DNA from: Firmicutes bacterium UBA4874
GTDB taxonomy: Bacteria > Bacillota > Clostridia > Caldicoprobacterales > DTU083
Direction: 5' to 3'
Length of the DNA: 21,751 bases
NCBI GenBank assembly: GCA_002399435.1
Contig: DHDO01000113.1
Span: 1 to 21,751, forward strand
Positions 21,317 to 21,751 of the stretch are shown here, piece by piece (the first letter of the stretch is position 1; the number at the start of each line of letters is the position of its first letter). A model generated the notes under the pieces. It saw only the letters and a list, made by a program, of their open reading frames with translations, searched no databases and was not told the origin of the DNA. Position numbers and translations under genes: made by a program.

Positions 21317-21751
21317 TCATTTTCCGATAAACATCTGAGTGTAATATCTGCCGTCCACAATCCCGATTCCGATATGGGTAAAGCTGGAGTTCAGGATGTT
21401 TTCCCTGTGTCCTTCCGAATTCATCAAACTGGTATGGGCACCTTCCACGCTGCTGTTCAGGGCAATGTTTTCACCTGCCGCACGGTATGTGATGCCGAAG
21501 CTCTTCATCATATCAAAAGGACTTCCATATGTGGGAGAGGTATGGGAAAAGTAGCCTTTGTCCTTCATATCCTGGGACTTGATCCTGGCAACCCGGCTGA
21601 GCTCCGGATCGATTGTCAGGGGAGACACACCGGCTTTCTGACGTTCCTGGTTGACCAGCTGAATCATTTTCTGTTCTTCTGCGCTCAGCTGATAACCGGA
21701 AGACTGTCCCGGGTTCTGCGTGGGTTTTGCAGTGGGAGCCGGTGTAGGCTT
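21317..21751 (-). CDS. CAP/SCP (YkwD-like) extracellular domain protein, N-terminus outside window
   Basis: The 144 visible C-terminal residues begin with a proline/threonine linker (KPTPAPTAKPTQNPGQSS) and continue into a full bacterial CAP domain: MIQLVNQERQKAGVSPLTIDPEL, ARIKSQDMKDKGYFSHTSP, GENIALN, MNSEGHRENILNSSFTHIGIGI and YYTQMF. The two His (SHTSP and GHREN) and Glu residues that form the CAP cleft are present. The missing 5' part probably encodes a signal peptide and perhaps more linker or repeats. YkwD-like proteins are secreted or spore-associated in Firmicutes; their activity is not settled. The frame is open to the window edge, so an internal ATG start at 21667 is not needed. 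Confidence 0.9.
   Translation of the reverse strand, partial: KPTPAPTAKPTQNPGQSSGYQLSAEEQKMIQLVNQERQKAGVSPLTIDPELSRVARIKSQDMKDKGYFSHTSPTYGSPFDMMKSFGITYRAAGENIALNSSVEGAHTSLMNSEGHRENILNSSFTHIGIGIVDGRYYTQMFIGK

Noticed and set aside
1..21751. CRISPR array, tRNA, rRNA, insertion sequence or prophage genes
   Set aside because: I saw no direct repeat series, tRNA-like fold with a conserved TTCGA arm, rRNA segment, transposase or phage structural motif.

Overview
The window looks like chromosome of a spore-forming, low-to-mid GC Firmicute, most likely a clostridial anaerobe. The evidence is a complete cotJABC spore-coat operon, a glycine T-box riboswitch in front of glycyl-tRNA synthetase, strong AGGAGG-type ribosome binding sites, at least five TTG start codons, an HPr protein with both His15 and Ser46, a small 4Fe-4S ferredoxin, and a DUF3343/cysteine desulfurase pair. 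There are no rRNA or tRNA genes, no CRISPR array and no recognisable insertion sequence.

Layout. 1-1350: the tail of an unrecognised gene with its terminator, then a stretch without a gene, then a GH43 glycosidase that has lost its 5' half. 1402-2531: cotJABC on the minus strand behind a sigma-E-like promoter. 2587-5403: a minus-strand operon of a TetR regulator, an NAD-dependent epimerase-like protein and a dihydrodipicolinate-synthase-like aldolase, with a well-formed promoter and a 7-2-7 inverted repeat just downstream of the -10. 5414-5873: a lone STAS anti-sigma-factor antagonist. 6296-10176: polX, an HflX GTPase with an extra N-terminal domain, and a ferredoxin, all on the plus strand. 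10356-12003: glyS with its T-box leader on the minus strand. 12011-15819: HPr, a GNAT acetyltransferase, an 87-residue unknown, a MASE3-PP2C phosphatase and an ECF S-component-like membrane protein, all plus strand. 15860-17374: two divergent unknown genes that appear to share a short helical motif. 17459-19669: a subtilisin-family protease and a shortened PfkB-family protein. 19653-21156: a cysteine desulfurase family enzyme divergent from a DUF3343 carrier-like protein. 21317-end: a CAP/SCP domain protein cut by the window edge.

Most of the window is ordinary housekeeping and sporulation content. The points that most deserve a second look are: the HflX N-terminal domain, which carries an exactly spaced JAMM metal-site pattern; the PfkB protein that lacks its GAGD segment; the epimerase whose YxxxK lysine is a cysteine, in a self-contained TetR-controlled operon; the divergent pair sharing an I-x-P-h-[LV] motif; and a 12-bp inverted repeat that could hide the ribosome binding site of the 87-residue protein. 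All family names come from reading motifs by eye, with no database search.
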